Origin: Membranipora membranacea
Taxonomy: Eukaryota; Bryozoa; Gymnolaemata; Cheilostomatida; Membraniporidae
Direction: 5' to 3'
Length of the DNA: 64,000 nt
Assembly: GCA_914767715.1 (NCBI GenBank)
Contig: OU612072.1
Coordinates: 5,024,001-5,088,000 of the forward strand
This document shows, piece after piece, positions 34,691 to 47,084 of the stretch (its first letter is position 1; every line of letters begins with the position of its first letter). Below the pieces are notes generated by a model that saw only the letters and a program-made list of their open reading frames with translations, did no database searches and was not told the DNA's origin. The translations under genes were made by a program, and so were the position numbers.

Positions 34691-36948
34691 CTCCAGTAAT
34701 TACTTTAATCTTATTTTCTTTTGTGATTCGCTTTTAACCTGGCATAAAATATTGTCTATTGTTGCCCCTTTGATGGCTAGTCTGCATAGATTTACTTTAA
34801 AACCAATCTTTGTATTGTATGAAGACAAAAATACAGCTGGGAAATGCAACACTTTCAGTCAGAATATATTTCAGTCCTGATTTAACCCTATGAGCATGTG
34901 CAATAAAACATCAAAAGTAAGAGGTCTTCTAGGTTATCTTTTAGTTTGAGATTAAAACATCATATAAGCAGGCGTACCGCCTTTCTACTAATACATGGAG
35001 CCTTTCCGATTTTCTATTGTCAATATACATTTTCATCAGTAAAAATCAATATTCTCATTAGGAACTAACAATTCAGGATTTGTCTTTATCTGCTATACAT
35101 TACATACATGTGTTGCTATGACATCAAGTATTTTTATCCTCCTCACCCAAAGAACAAGAAACTCAAGCTTTTTATCTTAATCTTAATCCAGATCTTGGAC
35201 AAGAAAGATCCTGAGCTGATTTTGTAATGCGCGCCAGTGTGAAAAACATGATAAAATTTCACTATTCTTATTCAGGGGATATTTGGTGCTATCTTGCCCA
35301 ATAAATGCACTTGAGCCATTTGTTACATATTCCGGGAATTACTTGTACACAGATAGCCCAACCATCAAATTGTTTGTTTGTGCTTTTGTCCATTCCCACC
35401 TTTCCACTGAAAATCCTGGGGGCAGCACTGATATAAGGCACAGGGTTAAACACCTTGCAGCGGTGGCTGCTGACTAATCTTTATGTTATGCACAACCTCA
35501 AAACTGCATAGTTAATAACACTGCTCTCATTTTGACCTCAATATTTGCTTTGCGCTTTGTGACAAAAGATACTCAGACACCTATTCAGTGCGATATATTT
35601 TTTAATAACATCAGGAAATGTGTTTTTTCGTGAAATGACTGGTATGAACACAGGCTCACCTTTGCTTGTGACATGAAGCTGTCACAGGTCAGCGTTTTCT
35701 GCTGAAGCAAAGTATAATACTCGCAGACGTGATGATTCCACACACAGCGAGTAATCAGAGAGTAGTCAGAGCGAAACTGCAAATAAAATCATCATGGAAA
35801 ATCGGCAATGGTATCCAGAAAACATGCAGAGCAAACCAGCTGCGAAGCCAAAAACAGCTTGAGCCCACCAATTATTGTTACGGCGAAAACAGAAAGGAAA
35901 AACCATACGGAAAGGTTACCATTATTAGATACATGATCAGAAACTTTCAAATTGACCATCATTATAGCACAATCATATTATAGACGGTCTATTGTCATTA
36001 TTTTCATTACTATTTGAAAGGGTTTATAATACTGCCATTAGGTATCCCCAGATCAATGCAGCAAGTTGTAGGGTAAATTGGTGTATTGTTAGCTTTTATT
36101 CTTGCAAATAATGGACATAACAAAATTAAGCGACAAAATAAAGGTTTATTTTCACTGAAAAACAGTAATAATATCTTAAAAATGTATATAGGCTTACATT
36201 CACAAAAACAAATTACAAAAAATATTGTTGTATAATATGTAAAGGTAATCAAATTTTATAATCAAACAAAATTTGCCATAGAGTAATGTATACTTACATC
36301 TAATGATAAAGCATAGGAATTTTCACACCAAGGTTGTGCAAAATTTTCCAAATTACTAAAATAAATATATTTCTTTTTTGATTTTATTCCGTATTCTGTA
36401 TTCTGTATAACCACATAACCTCAAAACCACTTTTCTGTTTTACCATACCCACCACTCTGGATATGTTTGCCTATGTATGGATATCAGAGTAACCAATGAC
36501 CGCGCTGTACCATGTACAAGATGTAAAACAGACTGGTACAATCTCTAGCCTGACATAATGTTTTACACTACACCACATGTACCTTGTGCACTGACCAGAT
36601 AGTGTACACAGACCTCTGACTCTGTTTCTGGTAAGTTATCCACTCATACAAGTCTAAATCTAGTTCATTGTTATGAGTACTGCCAATCTGCCTCAGTGAT
36701 AAGCAGATCTACTCTTAAAAGAGTAAAATTGGCAGCCCCGATAATCATCAATTTTCTGATACAGCTCTGCTGCGACTTGGTTCAGAGGGAGCATAAGCCT
36801 TTAACCATGAAAAGCTGGCCAATCTTGAAATAGCCTGCGCTAAACTTAAACTTTGTATATCAAGGCTAAGTAGTTATGCTGACATAAGTTTTCAAGCCAG
36901 CTGTGTTTTTCTGTTTTTCTTGCGTTAGCGTTTTCTTCTCTTGGATGT
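34691..36948. other. non-coding stretch before the lysozyme array
   Basis: No exon, RNA gene or element boundary recognised in about 2.3 kb. Confidence 0.4.
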
Positions 36949-37329
36949 GACAAATATATTATGCTGTTAGACTATGTAATTTGATTGCTGTCTTTATCAC
37001 TGGTTCATAGAAGGAGATTTGAATAAGTAACAATAAGTCAGGGAGAAAGCAGAACTGGTATTTTTTTTACACTTCTATTGGCAGAAATTTCATTCTTCCA
37101 GAATGATTGAAAGATTATAACTGAAAAAGGAGCAAAGAAACATAATCAGTTATTCAAATGGTAAACAGGGTCTATGTTGAATTAGGCAAGAAGATAAAAG
37201 TTGAAGGACGATAAATAAATAAATAAATAAACATTTTATAAAAGTCTTAATTGGTACAGATATCAGTCTGGTATATGTAATGGCTTTTGTTTTATGAGCT
37301 GTTCACATCCATTATCATTTTAAAGTGAT

Positions 37330-39180
37330 TTAAAAACCTTCCTCCTCGTCACATAGAAGGTGATCATTTGAAAAGACCGTGCCGTCATCAGTTCCTTCAT
37401 GAAACCCATCGCCATAACATTGAGTTCTCACTGACTTAGCGTAGTCACATGTTACTGGAATTGCACAAGCATTAATTGCAGGGGCTCCAGCATTTCCTTC
37501 TTCGCCAACAGCAGTGTTAAGTGAACGCCCACCAGGTCCTTCTTCGACAGGTATTATAAAACCTGCTCCGCTGAACAGCCTGCCATAATGGTGACACTTC
37601 AGGTCAGCCGTAGACCCCCCAAGTGACATAGCACACACTTCTTCCTCAGCCGCCATGTACAATTTGATGCACCACCGAGCACAAGTGTCATCAAATGAAC
37701 ATGTCTCCCATGTCCATCCAGCTGAAAACACAATCAAAATATTTTAATCTGTGATAAAAATTTCAATATCTATTTGATGTCATCTAAATTTAGTCTATAG
37801 CCAGCAAAGTTATCCTATTAAGTATTAGGCAAAGTATCATCTATTATAACTAAATTGCACGATTTAGCGATATACTTTCTTACTGCACTTGCCAACCACA
37901 GTGAGATGCTACGGAGATAAATACCCTAATAGCAGTGAATACTGGCTTGGGTTCAGTTTAGCTAGTAAGGGGGTGACTCAATATAAGCTAACACAACTGA
38001 TATACATTATATAGATGAGGGGGACTTATATGACTCCGAACAAGCGTATGGCTATTTATGTATGGTGGCTGGACTGCACATTTCATCTTAGATTGGTCCA
38101 TCATTTCAGAATCTAGAATAGCTGACACTTGTAAACTTTTGTCAAGCAGCTTGTCTGAGTTTTTGAAGGATGTTACTGGAACGTCAACTTTGCATAACGT
38201 AAAAGCTGCCAGATTTTAAGTTTTAATTAGATCTCTACAAATAGCCATGCTATGTGTTTTACCACTGAATAAATTCATATCAATGGCTAACACTAAGTAT
38301 AGCTGCTAAATGATGTTATTGCAGCCAATATAATGTACAGAGGGTGGGTGAATTTTTGCTAGCATTCAAGTTGGCTATTTCAAGCACATATGTGAAATGC
38401 CCAGCTTTTCCTCCCATGAATACTTTTCTCCTCTATGGTAGTCAATAATTAAGTGCTAACGCTATGCTAAATAATGCTCTGACACCATTCTCACTATTGA
38501 CCAACTTGTCACAGAGTACTTATGATCGTTAAAATGTTTAAATGTTTTCAAGTATACATCTTCTAACCACATGATATGGTCACAATATGTGTGGCCAGGC
38601 TAACTGGGTTTTAATTAATACTTAATTTCTTGAATTTCAAACCTTGTGTTTATTTTATTACTTACACTCAGGAATATTGCAGGTGTTATAGAAGTCCTCA
38701 CTTAGGCGGTACTCACCACAGCGAGTTACCTGAAGATCATCGGACAAGCACTGGTCTGCTAGTCCTTGCTCGATCTAAAAAGATCGAAACGATTATCTGT
38801 TAAGATCATCATTGATTATCATTCTCTAGCATTGACACAATTGCTCAAAAGTGTTATAATGATATTAAAAGGTGTGATAATCATCAATGGCGATCTACAG
38901 ATGATTTTTATACTTGGAAAACGATCAATGATGCTTTTCACAAACTTTTTTTTGTATTCGAACAACAACTTTCACTACACGCAGCCATGACTCTATCAAA
39001 CTTATGGCAAACGTAACATTTTTATCTGGAAATTTTGCCTTTCCTAGCAATTACGGTCAAATTATGCTTGACTAATATACTACTTACAGTTTTGAGACAG
39101 TCGAGGCAGGATTCTGTAAGCAGAGAATGAGCACATGCTGCCAGAGCACATATTATAACGACAGCTGTCAAAGACTTCAT
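37330..39180 (-). CDS. i-type (destabilase-like) lysozyme family protein, copy A
   Basis: Three exons: 39088-39180, 38666-38774 and 37330-37721 (TAA), 197 aa. Exon 1 is a signal peptide (MKSLTAVVIICALAACAHS) plus TESCLDCLKT. The rest follows the invertebrate-type lysozyme pattern: C25-x2-C28, then Glu33 eight residues after C25, CGEYRLSEDFYNTC with the same C-to-C spacing as family CG-Y-QI...DC, WETCSFDDTCARWCIKLYM, and KCHHYGRLFS where the family has C-x3-AR-x-HNGG. Two family cysteines near the N-terminus are replaced (Lys30 and Leu36). Glu33 is retained and Asp43/44 is a candidate for the second catalytic residue. Copy A has a long insertion (about residues 116-145, rich in Gly, Glu and Ala) after GRLFS, then TCDYAKSVRTQCYGDGF and an acidic tail. 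I-type lysozymes cleave peptidoglycan, and some have isopeptidase activity; activity here is not established. The product is secreted. Confidence 0.85.
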
Positions 39181-39278
39181 GATGAGAATCATCCAGTCTG
39201 TAATTCCGACAGTGTATAGAGTCAGTCCTTGTTGAAGACAGCTTCATGAACCACTGAAATGATCACACTGTGTGTCGT

Positions 39279-39286
39279 CTTTTATA
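39279..39286 (-). promoter_or_regulatory. TATA box of lysozyme-like gene A
   Basis: The minus strand reads TATAAAAG 99 bp upstream of the ATG, followed downstream by a conserved CACAGTG block. The same arrangement is found before copies B and D but not copy C. Confidence 0.65.
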
Positions 39287-40845
39287 CCAACAGGTTTGGG
39301 TTATGTGTACTGTAAACATTGATGATTGATGTTTAGTGTTTTGTTTAGTTTAAGTTCATGTTAAAAACACTTCAAGACATGAGTCTAAGATATGCTGTTT
39401 CAAACTTAATCATCCATTAAAATACCCGTTAACACAAGAATACTCTGGACTTTGAGCTGTTGGTTATGTGGTAGGGCCAAGTGTACTTCCTCACTCAGTG
39501 CATACTATGTGGCATCTGGGCTACATGCACTATATATCAGATCATCATATTGTATAGCAGTTGTATACCATGGATCGTTATGGCCACCTTCATCTCTGAT
39601 GACAAATCTACTCCCTCCATGAGTTAATTTACCGCCTTGACACATTTGTGATCATTGCATGTGTATAAAAAAAACCTATACAGGTCAGTTGTGTGTCTGT
39701 CTGTACGTGCTAGAAAACACAGCCTTGTTTTATATGAGATTCACCATGTGATGTCAAGTGAGAAAACTACAGTGAAAGTTACTTCTTTCTACAGATAAAA
39801 CATACTGTAGTGCGCATACCGCTGGACAACACACAGGTCTTCAGCTGAGTCAAGCGCTGTTTTGAGGCCTTCTCTAGTACAACCTCCTCAAGAGATAAGG
39901 GAGAGAGGGAAGACTGGGAGGGTGGGTGTCATGGCCTTGAGTTGGGCCCCTGACTTGTGAGCTTCTCTTGGCCTGTTCAACCATCTGAAAACAGACATCA
40001 GACCTGGGCAAAATAGAAGTGTGTAATTGTTTGTGCTAAGAAAGAATTGGCCTTTTCCGATGATGATGATAAGATGATAAGATGAGTAAAACTGATATGT
40101 AACCATTGCCCTTGTTTTGTGAGGAAGATCTGCTTGGGAAATGCTGTAACTTATTATAAACCGATTTATACTACGCACCAAGTATATGCCAAAAGGAAAA
40201 GATTTATAAGAAATGACTCTGCAGCGTTTCTTATGGTGAACTACAAGATTTCTGGGTTATCATTCTCCGAACAGGGTAAGAAGATAATTGGTCTCAGGTC
40301 TATCCGTGATAATACCCTCAGTTTATAGTACATTGTAACATCAATCATCTACAATATTTTAATTTCCCTTACTTTTCACTGAGTAAAACCCACCTGTGGT
40401 CTCATAGAAAACCCACATGTGGTCTCATAGCTAGGGTCTGATTTCTCTCACACATACAGACTTTGGCAAATATTATAAAAAAGGATGAGGTAAATTATAT
40501 CTCAGAGGTGGTAAACGTGTCTCCACAGTTGAATGTGGCCCTTATGATCCAGGGTAGTTGTTTGTGATAATGGGGCTTTGATTATCAGAAAATATGGGAA
40601 CTAATCGATTCTGACAAAAACGATCTACAGAAATAAAATAACATAATTATAGTGAAACAGGTTGTTGCTACTTTTATGCAAACTGTTTAATGTTTTTACA
40701 GCACAAGGAAATTGCCACTAGAGCGTATTGTATTACAAAACCAGGACATCTGATATATTATGTATTTTTGACTTTGCCTAGCCTAGGCTTGCTGAGCGTT
40801 CCTGCGTACTTTTATTGATGATGGCGCGTTGCAAAGTATTACAGC

Positions 40846-41852
40846 CATAGACTTAATAATAAACCTAGACAGGACACTGTATGGAGTATAACCAGGGAGT
40901 TCAGGACTTTCTTCTTTGCTACCCCTTTCCATCAGCCAATAATTGTGTCATTTTTAGTAGTATAACGGTTTTCAATTGCTTGCTTGTTCGGTTATACCAA
41001 CGAGGAAAGTGCTAAACTCCCTGGTTATACTTGAGCTACAAAGCTAAACAGACCTTCAAAATAATCTTCACAAGCTACTTAATCTATTGCAATTTTCAAA
41101 CTCAAAATTCCATCAAAATTGGTTGAGATATAAGCATTTAATCAGGACAAAATTATATCTTTGAGTCTATGCACCGTTTTCAATAGCTTGCTTTTTTGAT
41201 AATGTTTGAGCTACGAAGCTAAATAGACTATCAATATGATCAAAAGAAGCTGCTGAATCTATTGCAATTTTCAAACTCAAAATCCCATCCAAATTGATAG
41301 GAAATAAACTTTGAATCAGGGCTGAAACTGCAAAAAAAAGTTATAGCTTTGAGTCTATGTACTGTTTTCAATAGCTTGCTCTTTTGATAATATTTAAGCT
41401 ACGAAGCTAAACAGACTATCAAAATGATCACCAGAAGCTGCTGAATCTATTGTGATTTTCAAACTTAAAATTCCAACAAAATTGGTTGAGATATAAGCAT
41501 TTAATCAGGACTGAAACTGCAAAAAGAATTATAGCTTTAAGTCTATGCACCGATTTAAATAGCTTGCTCTTTTGATAATATTTGACCTATGGAGCTAAAC
41601 CGACTATCAAAGTGATCGCCAGAAGCTGCTGAATCTATTGCAATTTTCAAACTTAAATTCCGATTGAAGCCAGTTGAGTTATCAACATTTAAGCCGAGCT
41701 GGGAACGGTAAATCAATGACAGCTATGAGTAAAAATCACTGTTTCTACACCCTCCAGCGACGTCACGTCACCATAATTAAGTGCCTCACTGCCTCAATGC
41801 TAATGCTCCATACAGATACAGTGTCCTGTCTAGGTTTATTATTAAGTCTATG
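40846..41852. mobile_element. 1,007-bp hAT-like non-autonomous element with internal tandem repeats
   Basis: Perfect 37-bp inverted ends (start CATAGACTTAATAATAAACC) are flanked by the 8-bp duplication ATTACAGC at 40838-40845 and 41853-41860. The paralogous position in unit B (near 49525-49535) lacks the element and reads as an empty site. The interior is mostly a tandem repeat (annotated separately). No transposase is present. An 8-bp duplication fits the hAT superfamily. Confidence 0.92.
40969..41740. repeat. tandem repeat of ~188-bp units inside the hAT-like element
   Basis: Four imperfect units start near 40969, 41177, 41365 and 41553. Shared blocks are TTCAATAGCTTGCTCTTTTG, GAGCTACGAAGCTAAACAGA and TGCTGAATCTATTGCAATTT. 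Confidence 0.85.
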
Positions 41853-41860
41853 ATTACAGC

Positions 41861-43970
41861 AGAAAAAAAAATATATCGAAATGCTAAAATCCCTTCCATG
41901 TATGAAAAAAGCATTATCGTTCTCTTGATCTTGTTTACTGTTTACTAAAGCCTTTCTTTAGGTTTTCGTTCCATATTGAGGTTTTAATTTTAGGCATGAT
42001 GGAAGATTATCTAATTGATGCGGAATAACACAAACCTCAGTGACTAGAACTTTTATTCCACCTTAATATATAAATATTCTGGTTTTAGACACAAACCCTT
42101 TGAGTATAAACTGGTAGGAATCTGTTATTGTTCCGATGTCCAGTTCCAGGTTGACTCATAGATAAACTACCGAGACATGAAATATGTCAGTGACATATGT
42201 TTGGTGAAAGGTTAAAAAGTGTGGAAATTTGAGTTATGAGGCACTGTCCAGCATTTCTAGAATTAGGCTGTTGTCTAACCAATGAGTGCAAGGTTCTTTC
42301 TAGATTCAAAGATCAATTTATAAACGTTTTACTGAGAGATAATTAAAGCCAAGGATTAAAAACCCTAATTAATACAGCGAATTAGACAACAAAAACAAGA
42401 GAGAAAAAATATTGATAACATTGATAGGAAACACTTGAGTATGAATGTGTATGGCTTGATTGTTGACTACCGACTCTAGATTATGTATCATGATATTTAA
42501 ACTAGGGCTTAGCAACCAGAAATGCTTAGTATACTAGAATGTGTCACCACAAAGTAATTGGTACTGGAGAGTATATAGTATATATAAGTTGGTGATAGGG
42601 GGTAAAACAACCAACGTTGAAAGCTCTGTTGAGTTGTAATCCATGAGAATAGCAAGCGCCACTAAGAGGAATTCATGGATTCGAGGTGAAACATAAAATA
42701 TGGTGTTACAGTGAGATTCCAGGAGTGTATAACTTTATGTCAGAAATTGAATCTAGCTGAAAACCTGGCAGCTTTGACGATTTGATTGATGTCCCAGTAA
42801 TAGCCATCTAACTCTCAGACAAACTGATAAATAAATGAGTTAGAGAAGATCACCTGTACAAAAGCTGAACTTTTGAACCAATTAATGAGAAAAAATGCAT
42901 TCCTATGAGTACACATAAATTTTCATTTGCTTGTGAAGGATTAGAATTTCTCATAAGTCATGAATATATGAGTGCCAAGGGTGTAAACCCATCTCACCTC
43001 CCTAAAGCAGAATTGAGTGACGGCGCTTATCAGCAAGACTGCTATACACCACTCGGAGGCATACGCACGTATCCCAGGATACAGAGCATGGTGGTGTTTT
43101 CTCTCACACACACACAGAATATGGCAAATATGACAAAAGAGTGAGTAAATTATATTTTAGAGTGGGCAAACGATATCTCAGAGACGGTTAATATGTCTCC
43201 ACAGTCGAATGTGGACTATTGATCTGTGGTAGTTGTGAGTGATAATGGGGCTTTGATTATCCAAAATATCTGGAACTAATCGATTCTGACAAAAAGGATC
43301 TACCGAAATATGAGATACATAATACCATTGAAACAGGTTGCTGCTACTTTTAGGTTGCATCTTTAAAAATAGTTACAACACAAGGAAGCTCTGAGTGGAG
43401 TATTGTGTAACAAAATCAGGACATGTGATATCTTTATATGTGTACTGATATTATTCTACAACCTATCCTCACGGCAAAAATTGAGATTACACATTTGAGT
43501 TCCATATTGACAATCCAATTCCAGGCTTGATGAGCGTTCCTATGTGCTGTTAATGATGATGACATGTTGCAAAGATTTAGCACAAAGTATCACAGCTAGT
43601 AAACCCTATATCAAAATACTAAAACACCTTCCAACTTGGAGAAAAACATTATCATTTTCGATGCCTTAAAAGTGCTGCCTCATATCATCATGACTGGGTA
43701 TTGACTGCAATATACTATAGATGACTTCAGATCAGTGTTCCTCTTTCATGATATTACTATGGGTTATGACTCATCAAAAACTCAGCAAACATTTAGAAAA
43801 CATTACAGTACACCAACTATAACAAATTAGACACACTGGTTAGCGTTGGTTAGTGATGGCATTCTAGATGTCTGAAAAAGGCTTTATGTAGTGTTGTAAG
43901 CCGTTCATTATTATCACAGCAAAAGTATGACTAATAGCTATGTTTTATAATCTATAGTCTCAATTTCCGA
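41861..43970. other. duplicated non-coding flank of gene A
   Basis: Collinear with about 49530-52300 of the next unit. No exon recognised. Confidence 0.5.
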
Positions 43971-43974
43971 TAAC

Positions 43975-44170
43975 ATCACATAAAACCCATAGCGTAGTGG
44001 TCAAGATCGTGGATCGTGGATCGTGGATCGTGAACTGTTGTCACAAGGTCTCAGGTTCAAGTCCAGGTGCAGGCAGTATAGTCCGGTGGCAGGCCCCTCC
44101 TATCTTATCACTTCCATTTGCACTTATGGATTGATAAGGTTTGTCAGTTGTTTCAGGTACTGTTGTTCAC
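43975..44170 (+). mobile_element. tRNA-derived SINE with expanded GATCGTG repeat
   Basis: The tRNA-like head has TAGCGTAGTGGTCAAG (A-box-like) and CAGGTTCAAGTCC (B-box). Between them GATCGTG is repeated about four times in tandem. The body that follows resembles no other copy in the window clearly enough to set its end. Confidence 0.6.
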
Positions 44171-44212
44171 GCTGATCGCAATGGTAATATTGTACCTTAC
44201 ACTAAGTTGCAC

Positions 44213-44564
44213 CAGGGTTCTCAACTACTCGGATTTCATCCGAGCTAGCTCGGATTTTAGGCCTTTTCATGGGTGTCTGGAGGATTTTGCAAAATAGTGC
44301 TAATAGCTCGGATTTTTTACCAAATTCTTCTTCAAACACACAAAAGTGCTCAATTAGTGCTTGCATCAGTCAATGGTTTCCTTAAATCTGTTCCAAAATC
44401 TCATAAAATACAACTACAGCTTTTCAAAATTCCTCTCTCTGCTCTAACTTACAGTGCCCCCCCCCCCCAAACCCCCAGCTGATTGACTCGGCGCTTCGCG
44501 CCTCGGCTCAGGTGCTTTGCACCTGAGAGCTCGGATTTTGCTACCCAAAAGGTTGAGAACCCTG
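44213..44564. mobile_element. 352-bp hAT-type MITE
   Basis: The ends are CAGGGTTCTCAA...TTGAGAACCCTG, flanked by the 8-bp duplication AGTTGCAC at 44205-44212 and 44565-44572. Internally there are two small perfect hairpins (GGCGC-TTC-GCGCC and TCAGGTGC-TTT-GCACCTGA) and a C-run of 10. CAGGG termini and 8-bp duplications are typical of hAT elements. It has no coding capacity. Confidence 0.93.
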
Positions 44565-44572
44565 AGTTGCAC

Positions 44573-44997
44573 AATAGGCCGCTATTGTTGCCAAAAACAC
44601 AGCAGGTAAAAGGGAGAGGGATAAAAAAATTATGCTACGGTTTCAAAACATTCAAAATCTGAAAGAGCATGTCATAATTAGTGGATCTACAGCTTTACAG
44701 TTAGAGTCTATCAATTTGGTCCAGCCAGAGATCAGCAGATGCTCAAGGCGTATCAGCAACCTTTTTCTTGCAACTTCTACCGTTAGTGATAGAATACAAG
44801 TCACTCAATCAATCAATCATAGTCACATATTTGATGTGTTTTTACTCTCATGATTTAGTGATTTGCTACTTGCGAGGATCACCAATCAGAAACATTCGTT
44901 GGCATGTACAAGTGGCCTCAAACATTAAGCGAAAACTTTTCTAAAAGTTGTCATTGTGTGTGCTGTTTAATGTCCAGGTCAAGGCCCTGTATCAGGA
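44573..44997. other. spacer between MITE and unit B
   Basis: No recognisable feature apart from a 73-codon open frame without family resemblance. Confidence 0.35.
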
Positions 44998-45387
44998 CAA
45001 ATATATTATGCTGTTAGACTTTGCGTAATTTGATTGCTGTCTTTATCACTGTGGTTCAACGGAGGTGACTTGAATAAGTAACAATATAGCAGGGAGAAAA
45101 GAGATCTGGTAATTTTTCTCAACACTTCTATTGGCAGAAATTTCATTCTTACAGAATGATTTAGAAATTGTAACAGAAAAAAAGAGCAAAGAAACAAAAT
45201 CTGTTAATCAAGTGGTAAACAGGGTCTATGTTGAATTAGGCAAGAAGATAAAAGTTGAAGGATGATAAATAAAAGGTAAACAAATTATAAAAGTCTTAAT
45301 TGGTACAGATATCAGTCTGGTATATGTAATGGCTTTTGTTTTCTGACCTGTTTATACGCATTATCATTTCAACACAATTTAAAAACC

Positions 45388-46979
45388 TCAATACTCGTCA
45401 CATAGATTGTTATCATTTGAAAAGCCCATGCCGCCATCAGTCCCTTCATGAAACCCATCGCCATAGCATTGAGTTCTCACTGCCACATCGTAGGAACATG
45501 TTATTGGATTTTCACAGGCATTGTCATATGTGATAAATGGGATTCCAGCCATATGCACAGGCTCTTTCATTCCTTCTCTGCTGAATAGCCTGGCATAATG
45601 GTGACACTTCAGGTCAGCCGCAGTCCCCCCAAGTGTCATGGCACACTCTTCTTCCTTAGCTGCCATGTACAATTTGATGCACCACCGAGCACAGGTTTCA
45701 TCAATTGAACATGTCTCCCATGTCCATCCAGCTGAAAAAACAATCAAAATAATGTCTATCCGTGATAAAAAATTTAATTTCAATTTAATGTCATTTAAAA
45801 TTGGTCTATAGCCAACAAAGTTATCTTAATAAGTATAGGGCATAATATCATCTTCTATAACTAAATAGCACAATTTAGCGATATACTTTCTTACTGCATT
45901 TGCCAACAACAGTGAGAGGCTACGGAGTTAGATACCCTAATAGGAGTTAATACTGGCTTGGGTTCGGTTTAGCTAGTAAGGGGGTAGTTCAGTATTAGCT
46001 AACACAAATGATATATATTATATAGATGAAGGGGACATATCTGACCCTGGACAAGCGTATGGCTATTTATAAATGGTTGCTGGACCGCATTTTTTATCTT
46101 TGATTGGTCCATCATTTCAGAATCTAGAATAAATGACACTCGTAAACTTTTGTGAAACAGCTTGTCTGAGTTTCTGAAGGATGCTTATTGGACGTCAATC
46201 TATACATTACATAAAAGCTCTTAAGATCTTAAGCTTTATTCAGATCTCCACAAATTGCCATGGTATGTATTTTACCACTGATCCATAAATTCATATCAAT
46301 GGCTAACACTAAATTTAGCTGCTACCTGATGTTATTGCAGCCAATATAAAGTACAGAGGGTGAGTGAATTTTTGCTAGCATTCTAGTTGGCTATTTCAAG
46401 TGCATATGTGAAATGCCCTGCTTCTCCTCCCATGAATACTTTACTTCTCTATCATTATTACTTACCCTCGGGAATATTGCAGGTGTCATAGAATTCCTCA
46501 CTTAGGCTGTATGCACCGCAGATTGTTACCTGATCAAAACCGGTCCAGCACTGGTCGGCAAGTGGTTGTCCGATCTAAAAAAATAAAAGCGATTATATGT
46601 TAAGATCATCAATGATTATCATTCTCCAGTAATGAGACAATTGCTCAAAAGTGTTATAATGATATTGAAAGGTGTGATAATCATCAATGGTGATCTACAG
46701 ATGATTGTTATACTTGGCAAATCAACGAGTTTGAGGATACGCACAAGATGTTTTCACAAACTTTTGGCTAATGTAACATTTTTATCTGGAAATATTGCCT
46801 TTCCTAGCAACAATGAGCTAGGCATCAATAAAACTGGTGCCATATCCAAACTACTGTCAAACAATGCAGAATAATATACTACTTACAGATTTGAGACAGT
46901 CGAGGCAGGATTCTGTTATCAGAGAATGAGCACATGTTGCCAGAGCACAAATTATAACGATAGCTGTCAAAGACTTCAT
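45388..46979 (-). CDS. i-type lysozyme-like protein, copy B (presumed catalytic Glu lost)
   Basis: Three exons: 46887-46979, 46466-46574 and 45388-45731 (TGA), 181 aa, with exon phases identical to copy A. The signal peptide exon is nearly the same (MKSLTAIVIICALATCAHS). In exon 2 the Glu33 position is Gly (KSIGQPLADQC) and the residue three after Cys40 is Gly, so both candidate catalytic residues of copy A are missing; Asp45 remains. The scaffold is intact: CGAYSLSEEFYDTC, WETCSIDETCARWCIKLYM, KCHHYARLFS, SYDVAVRTQCYGDGF. The insertion after RLFS is shorter and different from copy A. Splice sites and reading frame are clean, so it may encode a non-enzymatic lysozyme-fold protein. Loss of activity is inferred from alignment by eye. 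Confidence 0.83.
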
Positions 46980-47076
46980 GATGAGAATCTTCCAGTCTGG
47001 TATTCCGACAGTTTAGAAGGCAGTCCTTGTTGAAGGCAACTTCATAAACCACTGAAATTATCACACTGTGTCTTGT

Positions 47077-47084
47077 CTTTTATA
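47077..47084 (-). promoter_or_regulatory. TATA box of lysozyme-like gene B
   Basis: TATAAAAG on the minus strand, 98 bp upstream of the ATG, in the same context as copy A (AACCCAATTCTGTTGGTATA). Confidence 0.65.

Noticed and set aside
37330-37737. Reading the long terminal exons of the lysozyme-like genes from the internal Met (for example MIVFSAGW...) as separate small genes
   Set aside because: The upstream residues are translated intron and acceptor sequence (TTTTCAG). The true coding part starts at the splice acceptor and joins two upstream exons.
39900-40330. Open frames in both strands of the duplicated flank (97 and 69 codons)
   Set aside because: The paralogous segment near 48650-48930 has different breaks and no frame conservation. 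This is non-coding repeat.
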